This document shows, one piece after another, positions 35,502 to 45,005 of a DNA stretch of 64,000 bases. Where the stretch lies: assembly GCF_900631955.1 (NCBI RefSeq), contig NZ_UZWD01000030.1, forward strand, positions 1 through 64,000, in the 5' to 3' direction. The notes below the pieces were generated by a model, which saw only the letters and a list, made by a program, of their open reading frames with translations, was not told the origin of the DNA and did not search any database. Both the position numbers and the translations under genes were made by a program. Each line of letters starts with the position of its first letter. Position 1 is the first letter of the stretch. The DNA comes from Devosia equisanguinis (GTDB lineage Bacteria > Pseudomonadota > Alphaproteobacteria > Rhizobiales > Devosiaceae).

Positions 35502-36980
35502 ATGCGAACGACGAAGTCCCTGGCGCTGGCAATGGCCGGCCTGTTGCTGGCCACTACCATGGCCGCGGCGCAGCCGACCGAGATCCGAATCGGGGTGGCG
35601 CTGGAGCCGCCGGCACTGGACCCCACGGCGGGCGCGGCCGAGGCGATCGACGTCGTCGTCTACCAGAACATTTTCGAGGGCCTGACCCGCATCGACCAGA
35701 ACGGGGCGGTGCAGCCGGGCCTGGCCGAGAGCTGGACCATTAGCGAAGATGGGCTGAGCTATCGCTTCAGCCTGCATGACGGCGTCACCTTCCATGATGG
35801 CACCAGTTTCGATGCCGAGGACGTAAAATTCACCTTCGATCGGCTGCTGGCCGAGAACAGCGTCAATGCGCAGAAGGCGCTCTATGCGCCGATCACGGCC
35901 GTGACAGTGATCGATCCGCTGACTGTTGAGTTCACCCTGTCGCGGCCGGACGGGCTGTTCCTGTTCAATCTCGGGCGCGGCGATGCGGTGATCGTGGCGC
36001 CGGAAAGCGCCGATAACAATGCTAGCGAGCCAATCGGCACCGGGCCGTTCGCCTTCCTGCAGTGGGATCGCGGCAGCCGGGTGATCCTCGAACAATACGG
36101 CCCCTATTGGGGCGACAAGCCTTCGCTGACCAAGGCGAGCTATGTTTTCATCTCCGACACCGCGACGATGACCAATGCGCTGTTGGCCGGAGATATCGAC
36201 GGCACCAATAATTTCGCGCCCGAGGCGCTGGCCATTTTCGAGGGCAATCCGCAGTTCAAGGTGCTGGTGGGGTCGACAGAGGGCGAGACCATTCTCGCCA
36301 CCAATAACCGCAAGGCGCCATTCGACAATCTCAAGGTGCGCCAAGCCATCGCCCATGGGCTGGACCGGGCCGAGATCATCGAGGGTGCAACCTATGGCTA
36401 TGGCGTGCCGATCGGCACGCATTTCGCGCCGCACCACCCCTATTATCTCGATCTCACCAATACCTATCCCTATGATCCGGCAGCGGCCAAAGCGCTGCTG
36501 GCCGAGGCGGGTTTTCCAGATGGATTTTCCGCCACGCTGAAGCTGCCGCCAGTGGCCTATGCCCGGCTTTCCGGGCAGATCATTGCCAGCCAACTGGCCC
36601 AGGTGGGCATCAAGCTGGAGCTCATCAATGTGGAGTGGGCGCAGTGGTTGGAAGACGTGTTGACAAACAAGGACTTCGACCTGACCATCGTGAGCCATGT
36701 CGAGCCCTTCGACATTGGCATCTATGCCAATCCCGACTACTACTTCGGCTATAACAATTCCGAAGTTCAGGCCCTGAACGAGACGCTGAATGCGACCACC
36801 GACGAGGCGCAGCGCAAGGCGTTGGCTGGAGAAATCCAGACCATCATCGCCCGCGATGCAGTCAACGGCTATCTGTTTGAGCTGGCCCAGACTGGCGTGT
36901 GGAACGCCAAGCTGGATGGCATGTGGCCGAATGCGCCCGTCGAAGGCGTCGTGCTGCGCGACATTCACTGGACGGAGTAA
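35502..36980 (+). CDS. Peptide ABC transporter substrate-binding protein (SBP family 5)
   Basis: 492 aa. Signal peptide (RTTKSLALAMAGLLLATTM, cleavage near AAAQ-P), then a family 5 periplasmic binding protein: EIRIGVALEPPALDP, NIFEGLTRIDQNGAVQPGLAESW (split) and a long ligand-binding body with PYYWGDKPSLTK-type motifs. ATG 35502 is preceded by AAGGAGACCGC, a near-perfect ribosome binding site. First gene of a four-gene dpp/opp-type operon. Likely ligand: di- or oligopeptides, though family members can bind other solutes such as nickel or glutathione. Confidence 0.92.
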   Translation: MRTTKSLALAMAGLLLATTMAAAQPTEIRIGVALEPPALDPTAGAAEAIDVVVYQNIFEGLTRIDQNGAVQPGLAESWTISEDGLSYRFSLHDGVTFHDGTSFDAEDVKFTFDRLLAENSVNAQKALYAPITAVTVIDPLTVEFTLSRPDGLFLFNLGRGDAVIVAPESADNNASEPIGTGPFAFLQWDRGSRVILEQYGPYWGDKPSLTKASYVFISDTATMTNALLAGDIDGTNNFAPEALAIFEGNPQFKVLVGSTEGETILATNNRKAPFDNLKVRQAIAHGLDRAEIIEGATYGYGVPIGTHFAPHHPYYLDLTNTYPYDPAAAKALLAEAGFPDGFSATLKLPPVAYARLSGQIIASQLAQVGIKLELINVEWAQWLEDVLTNKDFDLTIVSHVEPFDIGIYANPDYYFGYNNSEVQALNETLNATTDEAQRKALAGEIQTIIARDAVNGYLFELAQTGVWNAKLDGMWPNAPVEGVVLRDIHWTE

Positions 36981-37019
36981 GCCCAACCACCGCGCCGACC
37001 GGCCCAGGCTGGTCGGCCT

Positions 37020-37970
37020 ATGAGCGTTTATCTGCTGCGGCGCTTCGGCGGGTTCGTGGTGACGCTGGTCGTGGCTGCGGCCATTATCTTCTTCTTGCTC
37101 GACTTGCTGCCGGGTGACCCTGCCCGCTTCATCCTGGGGATCAATGCCAGCCCGGATGCGGTTGCGGCGCTGCGCCAGCAGATGGGACTCGACGCACCGG
37201 CCGGCCAGCGCTTCCTCGGCTGGATCTGGGGCATGCTGCAGGGCGATTTCGGCGTTTCGCATACCCAGCGCGCGCCCGTCGCCCGACTGATCGCCGAACG
37301 CCTGGCCGTCACCCTGCCGCTGAGCGTGTTTGCCATGATCATTTCGGTGGCGGTGGGTTTGCCCATTGGCATTATCGCGGCGCGTCGGCGTGGAAAATTC
37401 ACCGATACGGCGCTGATGGTGATGGCTCAGACCGGGGTTGCGGTGCCCAATTTCTGGTTCGGCATGCTGCTGACGCTGCTCTTTGCGGTGACATTGCACT
37501 GGCTGCCGACCGGCGGCTTCACGCCCTGGGACGAGGATGTGTGGAAGGCGCTGCGCGGGCTGATCCTGCCCAGCCTGGCGCTGGCTTTGCCGCAGGCTTC
37601 GATCCTGGCGCGGGTGATGCGCACGGCCCTGGTTGATGTGGCGGGGCAGGATTTCATCCGCACCGCGCGCGCCAAGGGCATGACCATGGGCGAGGCGCTG
37701 TGGCGGCACGGCGTGCGCAATGCGCTGCTGCCGGTACTGACCATATTGGGGCTGCAGTTCGGCTATCTGGTCGCCGGCACCATCGTGGTCGAAAACGTGT
37801 TCTTCCTGCCCGGGCTGGGTCGGCTGATCTTCACCGCCATTTCCGAGCGCGACCTGGTGCTGGTGCGCAGCGCGACCATTGTGTTGGTGGTGATGGTCAG
37901 CATCACCATGCTGCTGGTGGACCTGGCCTATACGCTGGTCGATCCGCGCCTGCGGAGGGCTGGCTCATGA
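37020..37970 (+). CDS. Peptide ABC transporter permease, DppB type
   Basis: 316 aa, six transmembrane helices, with the DppB N-terminus (VYLLRRFGGFVVTLVVAAAI-like), GDPARFILG, and the EAA loop RTARAKGMTMGEALWRHGVR. It starts 39 bp after the binding protein stop and ends overlapping the next permease by 4 bases (ATGA). Confidence 0.93.
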   Translation: MSVYLLRRFGGFVVTLVVAAAIIFFLLDLLPGDPARFILGINASPDAVAALRQQMGLDAPAGQRFLGWIWGMLQGDFGVSHTQRAPVARLIAERLAVTLPLSVFAMIISVAVGLPIGIIAARRRGKFTDTALMVMAQTGVAVPNFWFGMLLTLLFAVTLHWLPTGGFTPWDEDVWKALRGLILPSLALALPQASILARVMRTALVDVAGQDFIRTARAKGMTMGEALWRHGVRNALLPVLTILGLQFGYLVAGTIVVENVFFLPGLGRLIFTAISERDLVLVRSATIVLVVMVSITMLLVDLAYTLVDPRLRRAGS

Positions 37971-38815
37971 GCTGGCGGCAGCTGATGCGCCATCCAAGCC
38001 TGGTCATAGGGCTCTTCGTGGCGCTGGTCTTCGCGCTGCTCGGGTTGGTCTCGCTGTGGTGGACACCCTTCCCCATCGAGCAGATCGCCATTGCCCGGCG
38101 CTTTGCCGGTCCGAGCGCCACCCATTGGCTGGGCACCGACCATTTGGGGCGGGACCTGTTGTCGCTGGTGATGAGCGGGACGCTGACCAGCTTCATGGTC
38201 GCGGTGCTGGCAGTGGGCATTGGCATCGGTATCGGGGTGCCCATGGGGCTGGCCGCTGCGGCCTGGGGCGGGATGGTGGAATGGGTGGTGCTGCGCTTCT
38301 CGGACCTGACCTTTGCCTTTCCCTCGGTGATCGTCGCCATCCTGATCACCACGCTGATGGGACCGGGCGAGATCAATGCCATTGTCGCCATCGGCATTTT
38401 CAATATTCCGGTGTTTGCGCGCGTGGCGCGCGGCGGGGCGCTGGCCATTGCCACGCTTGACTATGTGGCGGCGGCGCGGCTGGCCGGATTGGGTAATGCC
38501 GCCATCGCCATGCGGCATCTGTTGCCAAACATCATGAGCCTCATCATCGTCCAGGGCACCATCCAATTGTCGCTCGGCATATTGGCGGAGGCGGGACTCT
38601 CCTATGTGGGGCTGGGCACGCAGCCGCCGGGCACCAGTCTTGGTCTGATGCTGCGCGATGCGCAGAGCCTGTTCCTCATCCATCCCTGGCTGAGCGTGGT
38701 ACCGGGGCTGACCATCGTCTTCATCGTCATTGCGCTCAACATTGCCGGGGACGGGCTGCGCGACGCCATCGATCCGCGCCTGCGGCAGGAGGGGCTGGGC
38801 CATGCCGCTGGTTGA
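37967..38815 (+). CDS. Peptide ABC transporter permease, DppC type
   Basis: 282 aa. DppC hallmark HWLGTDHLGRDLLSLVMSG near residues 52-70, six membrane helices and an EAA loop (AARLAGLGNAAIAMRHLLPN). ATG 37967 overlaps the TGA of dppB-type gene (ATGA) and has GGAGGG upstream, implying translational coupling. Confidence 0.94.
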   Translation: MSWRQLMRHPSLVIGLFVALVFALLGLVSLWWTPFPIEQIAIARRFAGPSATHWLGTDHLGRDLLSLVMSGTLTSFMVAVLAVGIGIGIGVPMGLAAAAWGGMVEWVVLRFSDLTFAFPSVIVAILITTLMGPGEINAIVAIGIFNIPVFARVARGGALAIATLDYVAAARLAGLGNAAIAMRHLLPNIMSLIIVQGTIQLSLGILAEAGLSYVGLGTQPPGTSLGLMLRDAQSLFLIHPWLSVVPGLTIVFIVIALNIAGDGLRDAIDPRLRQEGLGHAAG

Positions 38816-40361
38816 AATCGAGCATCTCACCATTGCCTTTGCCGGCCGCGAGGCGGTGAGCGAGCTGTCGCTGACCATTGGCCGGGGTGACCGGTTCGGC
38901 ATTATCGGGGAGAGCGGATCGGGCAAGTCGCTGACGGCGCTCAGCATTGCCGGGCTGTTGCCGGAAACCGCGACGGCGCGCGGCAGCGTGCGCTTCGATG
39001 GCGCGGATTTACCGACCGACGAATTGACCATGGCGCGGCTGCGCGGCAGGCGCATGGGGATGGTATTCCAAGAGCCGATGACGGCGCTCAATCCGCTGAT
39101 GACCATTGGCGAGCAGATTGCCGAAAGCGTGCGTTTTTCGGGGACGGACAGCCCGCAGATCGAGCTGCCGAGCCTGTTGACCGAGGTTGGTTTGTTGCCG
39201 GTGCATGCGCAGCGTTATCCGCACCAATTGTCGGGCGGGCAGCGCCAGCGCGCCATGATTGCCATGGCGCTGGCCGGCAATGCGGACTTGCTGATCGCCG
39301 ATGAACCGACCTCGGCGCTCGACACCATCACCCAGCGCAAGGTGCTCGACCTGATTGCAGAGATCTGCCAGCGGCGGCGGATGACGCTGTTGTTCATCAG
39401 CCACGACATCCGGGCAGTGCGGGCGCTGTGCACCAGGGTGGCGGTGATGCAGGGGGGCAGGCTGGTTGAGTGCGGGGACGCCGAAGCGGTGCTCTCCACG
39501 CCACAGGCGGACTATACAAGGCGCCTGCTAGAGGCCAGCCGCATCGAAAGACGGCCACGCGCCCATATGCCGCTTGGCGCCCAACCGCTGTTGAGCATCG
39601 ACAATGTCAGCCGGGACTATCGGCAGGACGGGCTGTTCGGCTGGTGGCAGCCTCCGACACGGGCAGTGGACAATGCCAGTTTCAGCGTCGGCGCCGGCGA
39701 ATGCGTGGCGCTGGTGGGACCTTCGGGTTGCGGCAAGACCACGCTGGCGCGCATGGTGGTGGGCCTGGACCGGGTCAGCAGCGGACAAATGGTGCTCGAT
39801 GGCGTGACCTATCATGGCAAGGACCTGCCGGCACGATTGCGGGCCGACATGTCGCTGGTGTTCCAGGACCCGTTCGGCAGTTTCGACCCACGCATGACCA
39901 TCGGCGAGTCGATCGGGGAGCCGCTGCATCTGCTGGGGCAGCGGGCCTCAATGGAGCGGCAGGCCCGGCTGGTAGAGGCGGTGACGGCGGTGGGGCTGGA
40001 TGCGGGCATGCTGGAGCGCTATCCGCACGAATTTTCAGGTGGGCAGCGGCAGCGCCTCGCCATCGCCCGGGCGCTGGTGACGCGGCCGCGCCTGCTGGTT
40101 CTCGACGAGCCGGTATCGGCGCTCGACATGTCGGTGCGGGGCGAGGTGTTGCGTCTGCTGTCGCGGCTGCAGGCCGAGCACGGGCTCACCTATCTCATCA
40201 TCAGCCACGATCTCGATATGGTCGCGGCCATGGCCGATCGGGTGCTGGTGATGGAAGCCGGGCGGATCGTCGAGGAAGGCCCGCCCGAGCGCCTGTTTGC
40301 CGAGCCGCAGCACCAGCTGACCCAGGCGCTGGTGGCAGCACGCTTGCCCGACGCGGCCTGA
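38802..40361 (+). CDS. Fused double ATPase of the peptide ABC importer (DppD-DppF fusion)
   Basis: 519 aa, two complete ABC ATPases in one chain. Domain 1: Walker A GESGSGKS (about residue 38), signature LSGGQRQR, Walker B LLIADEPTS. Domain 2: Walker A GPSGCGKT (about 306), signature FSGGQRQR, Walker B LLVLDEPVS. It energises the two permeases above. ATG 38802 overlaps the previous gene by 14 bases and has GGAGGGG. The fused form is common for these systems in Hyphomicrobiales. Confidence 0.94.
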   Translation: MPLVEIEHLTIAFAGREAVSELSLTIGRGDRFGIIGESGSGKSLTALSIAGLLPETATARGSVRFDGADLPTDELTMARLRGRRMGMVFQEPMTALNPLMTIGEQIAESVRFSGTDSPQIELPSLLTEVGLLPVHAQRYPHQLSGGQRQRAMIAMALAGNADLLIADEPTSALDTITQRKVLDLIAEICQRRRMTLLFISHDIRAVRALCTRVAVMQGGRLVECGDAEAVLSTPQADYTRRLLEASRIERRPRAHMPLGAQPLLSIDNVSRDYRQDGLFGWWQPPTRAVDNASFSVGAGECVALVGPSGCGKTTLARMVVGLDRVSSGQMVLDGVTYHGKDLPARLRADMSLVFQDPFGSFDPRMTIGESIGEPLHLLGQRASMERQARLVEAVTAVGLDAGMLERYPHEFSGGQRQRLAIARALVTRPRLLVLDEPVSALDMSVRGEVLRLLSRLQAEHGLTYLIISHDLDMVAAMADRVLVMEAGRIVEEGPPERLFAEPQHQLTQALVAARLPDAA

Positions 40362-40365
40362 TCGA

Positions 40366-41040
40366 TCAGGCGGCGGCGCCGCAGCAGTGCTTGTACTTCT
40401 TGCCGGAGCCGCAGGTGCAGGGATCGTTGCGGCCGACGCTGACAACGCGCACGGGAGCCGGTTTCTGCAGGCGCGCGTCATAGAGCGCCATGGCCACCAT
40501 GGGGAGCGCATCAGGCACGTCGGCAAGGGCGGTTTCGAGTTCCTTGCGTGCGTCTTCAGACATAGCCTCGTCGCCCAGATCGGCTTCGACCAGGGACATG
40601 GCCATGGTGAGAATTTCCATGGCCCGGGCGGTGTTGTCATCGGGTGGGCTCTTGAGCAGACGCTCCCAGGGCTTGATCCGCAGCACCATGGCCGCCTCGA
40701 AACCCAAAAGCCAAAATTGCCAGACCACCTCGCCGGTATCGTCATCCACTTCGTAGAGCGGCGCATATTCGCCAGCGCCAAGCTCGGTGGCGGTAGTCTC
40801 GGCGCGCTGCAGGATCAGGCGGACCAATTCGTCACGGTCGACGCCGAGCTCGGCAAGATCGACATCGTCATGCCAGACTTCTGCCAACCACTCGTCCTGT
40901 GGAACCGCCTGCGGGCCAACCGTCAGCCCACAGAGGAAACCGTCGAGCTCGGAGAGCGCCATGGCCTCTTCATCGAGCTGGCCGAGCATGGTTTCCAGCC
41001 GGGTGAGGTTCTCGTCGAGGTCAGCAGCTTTGAGCGTCAT
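40366..41040 (-). CDS. YecA/UPF0149 family protein with C-terminal SEC-C motif
   Basis: 224 aa. The N-terminal UPF0149 helical domain starts [15 protein letters not shown], with [12 protein letters not shown]; the C-terminus has the zinc-binding SEC-C motif [21 protein letters not shown] is shared with SecA and binds zinc for protein or ribosome contacts. YecA binds ribosomes/nascent substrates in enterobacteria; the role here is inferred. Convergent with the peptide operon, only 4 bases between stops. Confidence 0.92.
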   Translation of the reverse strand: MTLKAADLDENLTRLETMLGQLDEEAMALSELDGFLCGLTVGPQAVPQDEWLAEVWHDDVDLAELGVDRDELVRLILQRAETTATELGAGEYAPLYEVDDDTGEVVWQFWLLGFEAAMVLRIKPWERLLKSPPDDNTARAMEILTMAMSLVEADLGDEAMSEDARKELETALADVPDALPMVAMALYDARLQKPAPVRVVSVGRNDPCTCGSGKKYKHCCGAAA

Positions 41041-41090
41041 AGGCGGTCTCCCGGCGGGCTTCGAATCGCCCGCCAGACATGTTTACGCGA

Positions 41091-42416
41091 TCAGCGCGTA
41101 TTGTGCAGCAGGCCCTGGAACGAGCGGTAGCTGGCCTTGGGGCTGCGCTTTTGCGTCTGGTAGTCGACATGGACGAGCCCGAAGCGCTTGTTGTAGCCCT
41201 CGGCCCACTCGTAATTGTCGAGCAGCGACCAGGCGAAATAGCCGCGCACATCGGCCCCGGCTTCGCGGGCGGCCAGTACGGCCTTGAGGTGGTCGTCATA
41301 ATATTGGATGCGGCGCGGATCGTCGTCGCCTTCGACCTCGGCCATGCCATTCTCGGTGACGTAGACCGGGATCTTGGTGTAGTCTTTGGAGACGCGCACC
41401 AGGAGGTCGGACAAGCCCTGGGGATAGATTTCCCAGCCGATATCGGTCTTTTCGAGTGGGCCCTTGACCTGCTCGGTGGGGCGACCGGGCACGGTGGAGG
41501 CCTGGTAGAGGCCGCGGGTGTAGTAATTGACGCCCAGCCAATCGAGCGGGCGCGACACCACATCCATATCGGCCTGGTAGTTTTCGGGCAGATAGGGCGC
41601 GAGCCACTCGGTGAGCTCGGCGGGATATTGGCCCTTGAACACTCCGCCAAGATACCAGCGGTTGAACAGGGCATCGCCGAAATTGCAGGCGGCCTTGTCG
41701 GCTTCGCTGTCGCTGGCCGGCTCGGCCTTTTCGAGGTTGAGTACGATGCCAAGGTTCTTGGCGCCGCCGGCGCGCAGCGCATCGATGGCGGTGCCATGGG
41801 CATAAAGCACGTGGTGCATGGCGCGGGCGGCGGCGCGCAGGTCGCGATAGCCGGGGGCATGCACGCCGAGAAAATGGCTGAGGAAAGCGACGCACCAGGG
41901 TTCGTTGATGGTGGCGGTTGCCGTCAGGCGATCGCCGAACTTTTCGGCCACCAGCGTGGCGTAGTCGGCGAACCAGTTGGCGATATCGCGGTTCATCCAG
42001 CCGCCGCGATCCTGCAGGGTCGAGGGCAGGTCCCAGTGATAAAGGGTGGCATAGGGTTTGATGCCCCGCTCCAGCATGCCGTCGATGAGCCGGTCGTAGA
42101 AATCGACGCCGGCCTGGTTGACGGCGCCGGTGCCTTCGGGGATCAGGCGCGGCCAGGCAAAGGAGAAGCGATAGGCGTCAAAACCGCCATCGCGGATCAG
42201 GTCGAGATCGGCTGGCCAGAGCTCGTAGTGATTGCAGGCATCGCGGCCGGTATCGCCATTGTGCACATTGCCCGGCGTGGCGGAGAAGCTGTCCCAGATG
42301 CACTGGCCGCGGCCATCGCCCTGCCCGCCTTCGATCTGATAGGCAGCGGTGGCAACGCCAAAGGTGAAATCGGGGCCGAATGCCCGGCGCTCAAACGAAA
42401 ACAAATTCCCCTCCAT
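41091..42416 (-). CDS. GH1 beta-glucosidase
   Basis: 441 aa, cytosolic family 1 glycoside hydrolase. N-terminal FTFGVATAAYQIEGG is the family signature. The acid/base Glu is in ATINEPW (about residue 168) and the nucleophile Glu in YVTENGMA (about residue 355). It hydrolyses beta-glucosides such as cellobiose and likely supplies glucose. A LacI-family operator lies 54 bp upstream, so the gene is probably induced by sugar. ATG 42416 is the first in frame. Confidence 0.95.
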   Translation of the reverse strand: MEGNLFSFERRAFGPDFTFGVATAAYQIEGGQGDGRGQCIWDSFSATPGNVHNGDTGRDACNHYELWPADLDLIRDGGFDAYRFSFAWPRLIPEGTGAVNQAGVDFYDRLIDGMLERGIKPYATLYHWDLPSTLQDRGGWMNRDIANWFADYATLVAEKFGDRLTATATINEPWCVAFLSHFLGVHAPGYRDLRAAARAMHHVLYAHGTAIDALRAGGAKNLGIVLNLEKAEPASDSEADKAACNFGDALFNRWYLGGVFKGQYPAELTEWLAPYLPENYQADMDVVSRPLDWLGVNYYTRGLYQASTVPGRPTEQVKGPLEKTDIGWEIYPQGLSDLLVRVSKDYTKIPVYVTENGMAEVEGDDDPRRIQYYDDHLKAVLAAREAGADVRGYFAWSLLDNYEWAEGYNKRFGLVHVDYQTQKRSPKASYRSFQGLLHNTR

Positions 42417-42469
42417 GGCGGCATGCGCCGATCAGTGGACAAGCCGGATAGCATCGGAAGAATGGCTAA

Positions 42470-42483
42470 TGCAATCGATTTAA
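42470..42483. promoter_or_regulatory. LacI-family operator upstream of the beta-glucosidase gene
   Basis: TGCAATCGATTTAA, with a central perfect AATCGATT palindrome (42473-42480). It agrees with the LacI-family pattern TGnAAnCGnTTnCA at all but one conserved base. No lacI-type repressor gene is within the window. Confidence 0.55.
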
Positions 42484-42496
42484 CCGAGGAGTCCGG

Positions 42497-42837
42497 TCAA
42501 AGTGCCAGAGTGTTGCGCAGGTAGTTATCCACCTGGTCGAGCAGCGTTGCCGGCAGCTGCCCGATCGGCTCAGCGACTACGGCTTCGACTGTCGCCATTT
42601 TGGCGGTGCGAAAGAGCGACGGCGCCGGCAGCCCAAAGTCAGAATGGCCTTCCACCAGTGCAATATCCCCGGCCAACGACGATTGCCGGCACTGGTGATC
42701 ATCAGCACCCAAAGCAGATGCGAATTCTCGGAGAATGCCTTCGAGGAGACGACCAAAGCAGGGCGAAATTGCTCGATGGGCCGGTTGGTGTAAGGAAATG
42801 GCACCCGGACGATGACGCCGCGCTCAAAGCTTGGCAT
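42497..42837 (-). pseudogene. mazF-type toxin gene with a one-base frameshift
   Basis: The first reading frame gives MPSFERGVIVRVPFPYTN, then PALVVSSKAFSENSHLLW and MITSAGNRRWPG, the MazF/PemK fold start. After WPG the family sequence DIALVEGHSDFGLPAPSLF continues only in another frame, ending LLDQVDNYLRN. The change occurs at the C-run 42667-42670: one G more on the coding strand would restore a frame of about 113 aa. Either a genuine inactivation or a sequencing error in a homopolymer. It follows the antitoxin with 14-base overlap. Confidence 0.8.
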
Positions 42838-43039
42838 AGGCCGCGCGGTCTGCGTCGCTGTCCCATTCGGAAAAGGCAGCAAACGGGTCGTCGGCCGGCA
42901 CGGCATTGGCGCGGCTGATGGTAACGCGGCCATTGCCGATGACGTAGGCAATCTCGTCGCCGACACTGAGCCGCAGCGCCTTGCGCACGGGCTCGGGAAT
43001 GGTCGTTTGGGCTTTATCCGTCATCTTGCTGTTGATCAT
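42824..43039 (-). CDS. MazE/AbrB-type antitoxin
   Basis: 71 aa. AbrB-like swapped-hairpin N-terminus (MTDKAQTTIPEPVRKALRL, then VGDEIAYVIGNGRVTI), with an acidic, toxin-binding C-terminus (DDPFAAFSEWDSDADRAAY). ATG 43039 has GGAGG 8 nt upstream. It would bind DNA and inhibit the MazF partner, which is frameshifted at 42497-42837. Because the partner may be dead, the gene could be an orphan antitoxin. Confidence 0.85.
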   Translation of the reverse strand: MINSKMTDKAQTTIPEPVRKALRLSVGDEIAYVIGNGRVTISRANAVPADDPFAAFSEWDSDADRAAYAKL

Positions 43040-43100
43040 CGCCAAACCTCCAGCAGCAAATCTAGTCAAAACAGGCCGCCCCGCCAAGGGCATCGGCAAT

Positions 43101-44162
43101 TTAGCCCCGGATCAGCGGCAAAAGTCGGCTGGCAATGGCGCGGTAGGCGGCGGCTTCGGGGCCGGTGGGGACAGCGGCGACGGGCGGGGTGCCGGCGTCA
43201 GAGCCTTCGCGGATCGACATGACCAATGGCACCGCGCCGAGGAAAGAAATGTCGAGCTTTTCGGCGGCTTTCTCCGCCCCGCCGGAGCCGAAGATGTCGT
43301 AACGCGCGCCGGTATCCGGGGCGATGAAGTAGCTCATGTTTTCGACCAGGCCCAGCACCGGCACGGCCATGCGGCGCAGCATGTCGATGGCCTTTTGCGC
43401 ATCGATCAAAGCGAGGTCCTGCGGGGTGGAGACGATGACGACGCCATCGACAATGGTCTGCTGGAACAGGGCGATGTGGATATCGCCGGTGCCGGGCGGC
43501 AGATCGATGACCAGGACGTCGAGATCGCCCCAGGCAGTTTCGCGCAGCAATTGGCGGAGGCCCGAAGTGGCCATGGGACCGCGCCAGACCACGGCCTGAC
43601 CGGGCACCAGCATGGAGCCGATGGAAATGGCCTTGAGTCCGAAGGCCTCATGCGGGGCGAAAATCCCGTCATCGCGAATGGCGGGCTGGCCCTCAATGCC
43701 GAGGAGTTTCGGAATGGATGGGCCATAGAGATCGGCATCGAGCACGCCGACCCTGAGCCCCTCGGCGGCGAGGGACAGAGCCAGATTGATGGCAGTGGTT
43801 GATTTGCCGACGCCACCCTTGCCGGAGCCGACGGCGATGATGCGCTTGACCCCGGGCACGCGGGTCTTGCCCTGTGGCTGGGGCGCGCCATGGCCGAACT
43901 TTGGGGCGTTGGATTTTTCGGCGGTGATCGAGACCATCACCTTGCGAGAGCCACCCAATTGCTGCGCCAGTTTCTGGGCGTGCTCGCGGGCCGGGCCGAA
44001 GGCGGCTTCCATTCCCGATGCAACGGCAATGGCAAAGGCGATTGCGCCGGGGGTGACGATGATCTCGGAGAGACCCGCATAGCCCGCGAGGTCGCCGCCG
44101 CCGGGGATTTCCACCTGTGCGAGCGCGGCTTTGATCTGGGCGGAGAGTTCGATGTCGGCCAT
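43101..44162 (-). CDS. mrp: Mrp/ApbC-type P-loop ATPase without the CxxC pair
   Basis: 353 aa. N-terminal DUF59/MIP18-like part (about 1-90), linker, then a ParA-type deviant Walker A SGKGGVGKSTTAINL (about residue 112) and ENMSYFIAPDTGARYDIFGSG. The position where Fe-S carrier family members usually have CxxC (VCPHCG-like) reads IAPDTG, so a bridging cluster ligand set seems lost. Likely still a P-loop ATPase in iron-sulfur assembly. It precedes the mazEF-like pair on the same strand. Confidence 0.93.
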   Translation of the reverse strand: MADIELSAQIKAALAQVEIPGGGDLAGYAGLSEIIVTPGAIAFAIAVASGMEAAFGPAREHAQKLAQQLGGSRKVMVSITAEKSNAPKFGHGAPQPQGKTRVPGVKRIIAVGSGKGGVGKSTTAINLALSLAAEGLRVGVLDADLYGPSIPKLLGIEGQPAIRDDGIFAPHEAFGLKAISIGSMLVPGQAVVWRGPMATSGLRQLLRETAWGDLDVLVIDLPPGTGDIHIALFQQTIVDGVVIVSTPQDLALIDAQKAIDMLRRMAVPVLGLVENMSYFIAPDTGARYDIFGSGGAEKAAEKLDISFLGAVPLVMSIREGSDAGTPPVAAVPTGPEAAAYRAIASRLLPLIRG

Positions 44163-44184
44163 GGCAAGTCTCGAAAGAAGAAGA

Positions 44185-44252
44185 CCTCACCCTTGAGCTT
44201 GTCGAGGGCGAGGTCTTTGTTGTGCCTCAAGGTTCGACAAGCTCACCTTGAG
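44185..44252. repeat. Inverted repeat GAGCTTGTCGA/TCGACAAGCTC
   Basis: Perfect 11-bp arms at 44195-44205 and 44234-44244 with 28 bp between, in the 111-bp gap between mrp and the transaldolase gene. Flanking CCTTGAG words extend the symmetry. It could act as terminator of tal. This is a distinct family from the other repeats. Confidence 0.7.
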
Positions 44253-44273
44253 TTATCTATGTGGGACGAACCC

Positions 44274-44927
44274 TTAGAGGATCGACTGGCCGGTGCCGGC
44301 CCAATCCTTGAGGAAGCCTTCGATGCCCTTGTCGGTCAGCGGGTGGCTGGCCAACTTCTTGATCACGTCGGGCGGAATGGTGGCGACGTCGGCACCGACG
44401 AGCGCAGCCTGGGTCACGTGGTTGGCCGAGCGGATCGAGGCAGCCAGGATCTGGGTGTCGAACTGGTAGTTGTCGTAGATAGTGCGGATGTTCTCGATCA
44501 GCTCCATGCCATCGAGATTGATGTCATCGAGGCGGCCGATAAAGGGCGAGATATAGGTCGCGCCGGCCTTGGCGGCGAGCAGGGCCTGGTTGGCCGAGAA
44601 GCAGAGCGTGACGTTGGTCGCGATGCCCTTGTCGTGGAAATACTTGGTGGCCTTGAGGCCATTGAGCGTCAGCGGCAGCTTGATGACGACATTCTTGGCT
44701 ATCTTGGCCAGGTGCTCGCCTTCGGCAATCATGCCGTCATATTCGAGGCTGGCGACTTCGGCCGACACCGGATCGGGCGTGATGTCGCAGATTTCCTTGA
44801 TGACTTCCTTGAAGTCGCGGCCGGACTTGGCGATCAGCGACGGATTGGTGGTCACGCCGTTGATGAGGCCGGCATCGTTCAGCTCGCGAATGGCGGCGGT
44901 ATCTGCAGTATCGACGAAGAACTTCAT
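44274..44927 (-). CDS. tal: Transaldolase (short, TalC/FSA-type)
   Basis: 217 aa. Starts [16 protein letters not shown] and has [13 protein letters not shown]; the Schiff-base Lys is in [12 protein letters not shown] (about residue 86). The enzyme transfers a dihydroxyacetone unit between sedoheptulose 7-phosphate and glyceraldehyde 3-phosphate in the pentose phosphate pathway; close relatives are fructose-6-phosphate aldolases, and sequence alone does not fully separate them. GGAGG is 5 nt before ATG 44927. Confidence 0.93.
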   Translation of the reverse strand: MKFFVDTADTAAIRELNDAGLINGVTTNPSLIAKSGRDFKEVIKEICDITPDPVSAEVASLEYDGMIAEGEHLAKIAKNVVIKLPLTLNGLKATKYFHDKGIATNVTLCFSANQALLAAKAGATYISPFIGRLDDINLDGMELIENIRTIYDNYQFDTQILAASIRSANHVTQAALVGADVATIPPDVIKKLASHPLTDKGIEGFLKDWAGTGQSIL

Positions 44928-45005
44928 CGTTCCCTCCTAAATAGTCTTCCGAATGGCCGGTCTGGCCAAGGTGTAGCACGGCGGCGCGAGGCCGCAAGCA
45001 TTGGC

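Noticed and set aside
35286-37709. 807-aa minus-strand frame across the peptide ABC genes
   Set aside because: Antisense to three well-identified ABC genes.
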